Positions 56,360-56,852 of a DNA stretch of 56,852 nucleotides are shown here, piece after piece. Location: positions 1 to 56,852 of the forward strand of contig JAPEVC010000224.1 of NCBI GenBank assembly GCA_027946555.1. Reading direction: 5' to 3'. How positions within the stretch are numbered: position 1 is the first letter of the stretch; each line of letters opens with the position of its first letter. The notes under the pieces are model-generated. The model did no database searches and had not been told where the DNA came from. It saw only the letters and a list, made by a program, of their open reading frames with translations. The stretch is from Gnomoniopsis sp. IMI 355080 (lineage: Eukaryota > Ascomycota > Sordariomycetes > Diaporthales > Gnomoniaceae). Both the position numbers and the translations under genes were made by a program.

Positions 56360-56852
56360 ATGCCACCATCCATCGCCGAGGAATTCTTCCCCCCTCGCAC
56401 AGAGCCCACACAAGCCCAAATCGACGCTGTAAGCCCTCCCCCAAATTTCACACCCCCCTCTCTCCTCCGGCACTTCCAAGCCGACTCGCCACATATATCT
56501 CATCAAATCAAATAACTCACTCCCCCCCCCCACAATTAGAACATGCAAACCGTCCTAACCCTCCAAACCACCGCCCGCACCCTCCACGCCAAAAGGCCCT
56601 TCGCCGGCATCCTCATCGCACCAGACCACACCACCCTCTTACTAAGCCACACCTCCCTGAGCCACGTCGAGCACGCCGAAGCCTCCCTCGCGCGCCTCGC
56701 CGCGCGCCACTACTCACAGGCCTACCTGTGGCAGTGTACGCTGTATAGCACGTGGGAACCCTGCGCCATGTGTGCGGCGACGTGTTACTGGGCGAATATC
56801 GGGCGGGTCGTGTTTGGGGCGAGCAATGAGGTGTTGCTGAGGGTGACGGGGG
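56360..56852 (+). CDS. Zinc-dependent cytidine/nucleobase deaminase, partial
   Basis: Exon 1 is 56360-56428 and exon 2 starts at 56540. The frame is open to the end of the window, so the 3' end is missing. The visible 127 or so residues contain the zinc and catalytic site of the cytidine-deaminase fold: HAE at 68-70 (VEHAEASLARL) and PCAMC at 97-101 (STWEPCAMCAATCYWANI). The order HAE then PCxxC, with GRVVFGASN following, fits the tRNA-adenosine, guanine and cytosine deaminase branch. Which base or nucleoside is used cannot be decided from this part. The intron is flanked by a C-rich run and a CACAATTAG acceptor. Confidence 0.88.

Noticed and set aside
1..56852. tRNA, rRNA and CRISPR features
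   Set aside because: I looked for T-loop patterns and regular spaced repeats by eye and saw none. CRISPR arrays are not expected in a fungus. A covariance-model scan would be needed to exclude a tRNA.

Overview
The window is nuclear DNA of a filamentous ascomycete (Pezizomycotina; I lean towards Sordariomycetes, not proven). The signs are short introns of about 50-170 bases with GTRNGT donors and CTRAC-type branch sites, single genes on both strands with long gaps, fungal-type secreted and metabolic families, and orthologues of Erv2, proteasome beta-1 and Pho80. I built the gene models by hand, joining exons by splice signals, reading phase and family motifs. Every joined model listed keeps one open frame.

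Left arm (1-18 kb): a CFEM-like single-pass membrane protein, a vanillyl-alcohol-oxidase-type flavoenzyme with seven exons, a small cysteine-rich secreted protein, a frameshifted protein-kinase remnant, and three housekeeping genes in a row: ERV2 (ER sulfhydryl oxidase), PRE3 (proteasome beta-1) and a PHO80-type cyclin preceded by a gene-free stretch of nearly 4 kb.

Middle (19-49 kb): a probable specialised-metabolite gene cluster. It holds a laccase-like multicopper oxidase, a class A flavin monooxygenase, a GT1-type glycosyltransferase, a compact one-module NRPS (half-C, A, T, C), two MFS exporters of different type, three P450s of different families (one CYP52-like, the fatty-acid/alkane hydroxylase type) and an isoflavone-reductase-like NAD(P) oxidoreductase. 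The NRPS and glycosyltransferase share a 562-base divergent promoter region. The last condensation domain of the NRPS reads HQxxxDG instead of HHxxxDG. A plausible reading is that the NRPS activates one amino acid, the oxidases decorate the product or an acyl partner, the glycosyltransferase adds sugar and the MFS proteins export it. The product is unknown and no cluster regulator is visible.

Right arm (50-56.9 kb): an unrecognised protein with five internal repeats and a C-terminal membrane tail, about 2.6 kb without a gene, a Golgi-type GT31/DUF604 glycosyltransferase, and a zinc deaminase gene that runs off the end of the window.

A palindromic element, TACCTAGGTA, recurs in non-coding DNA throughout the window.
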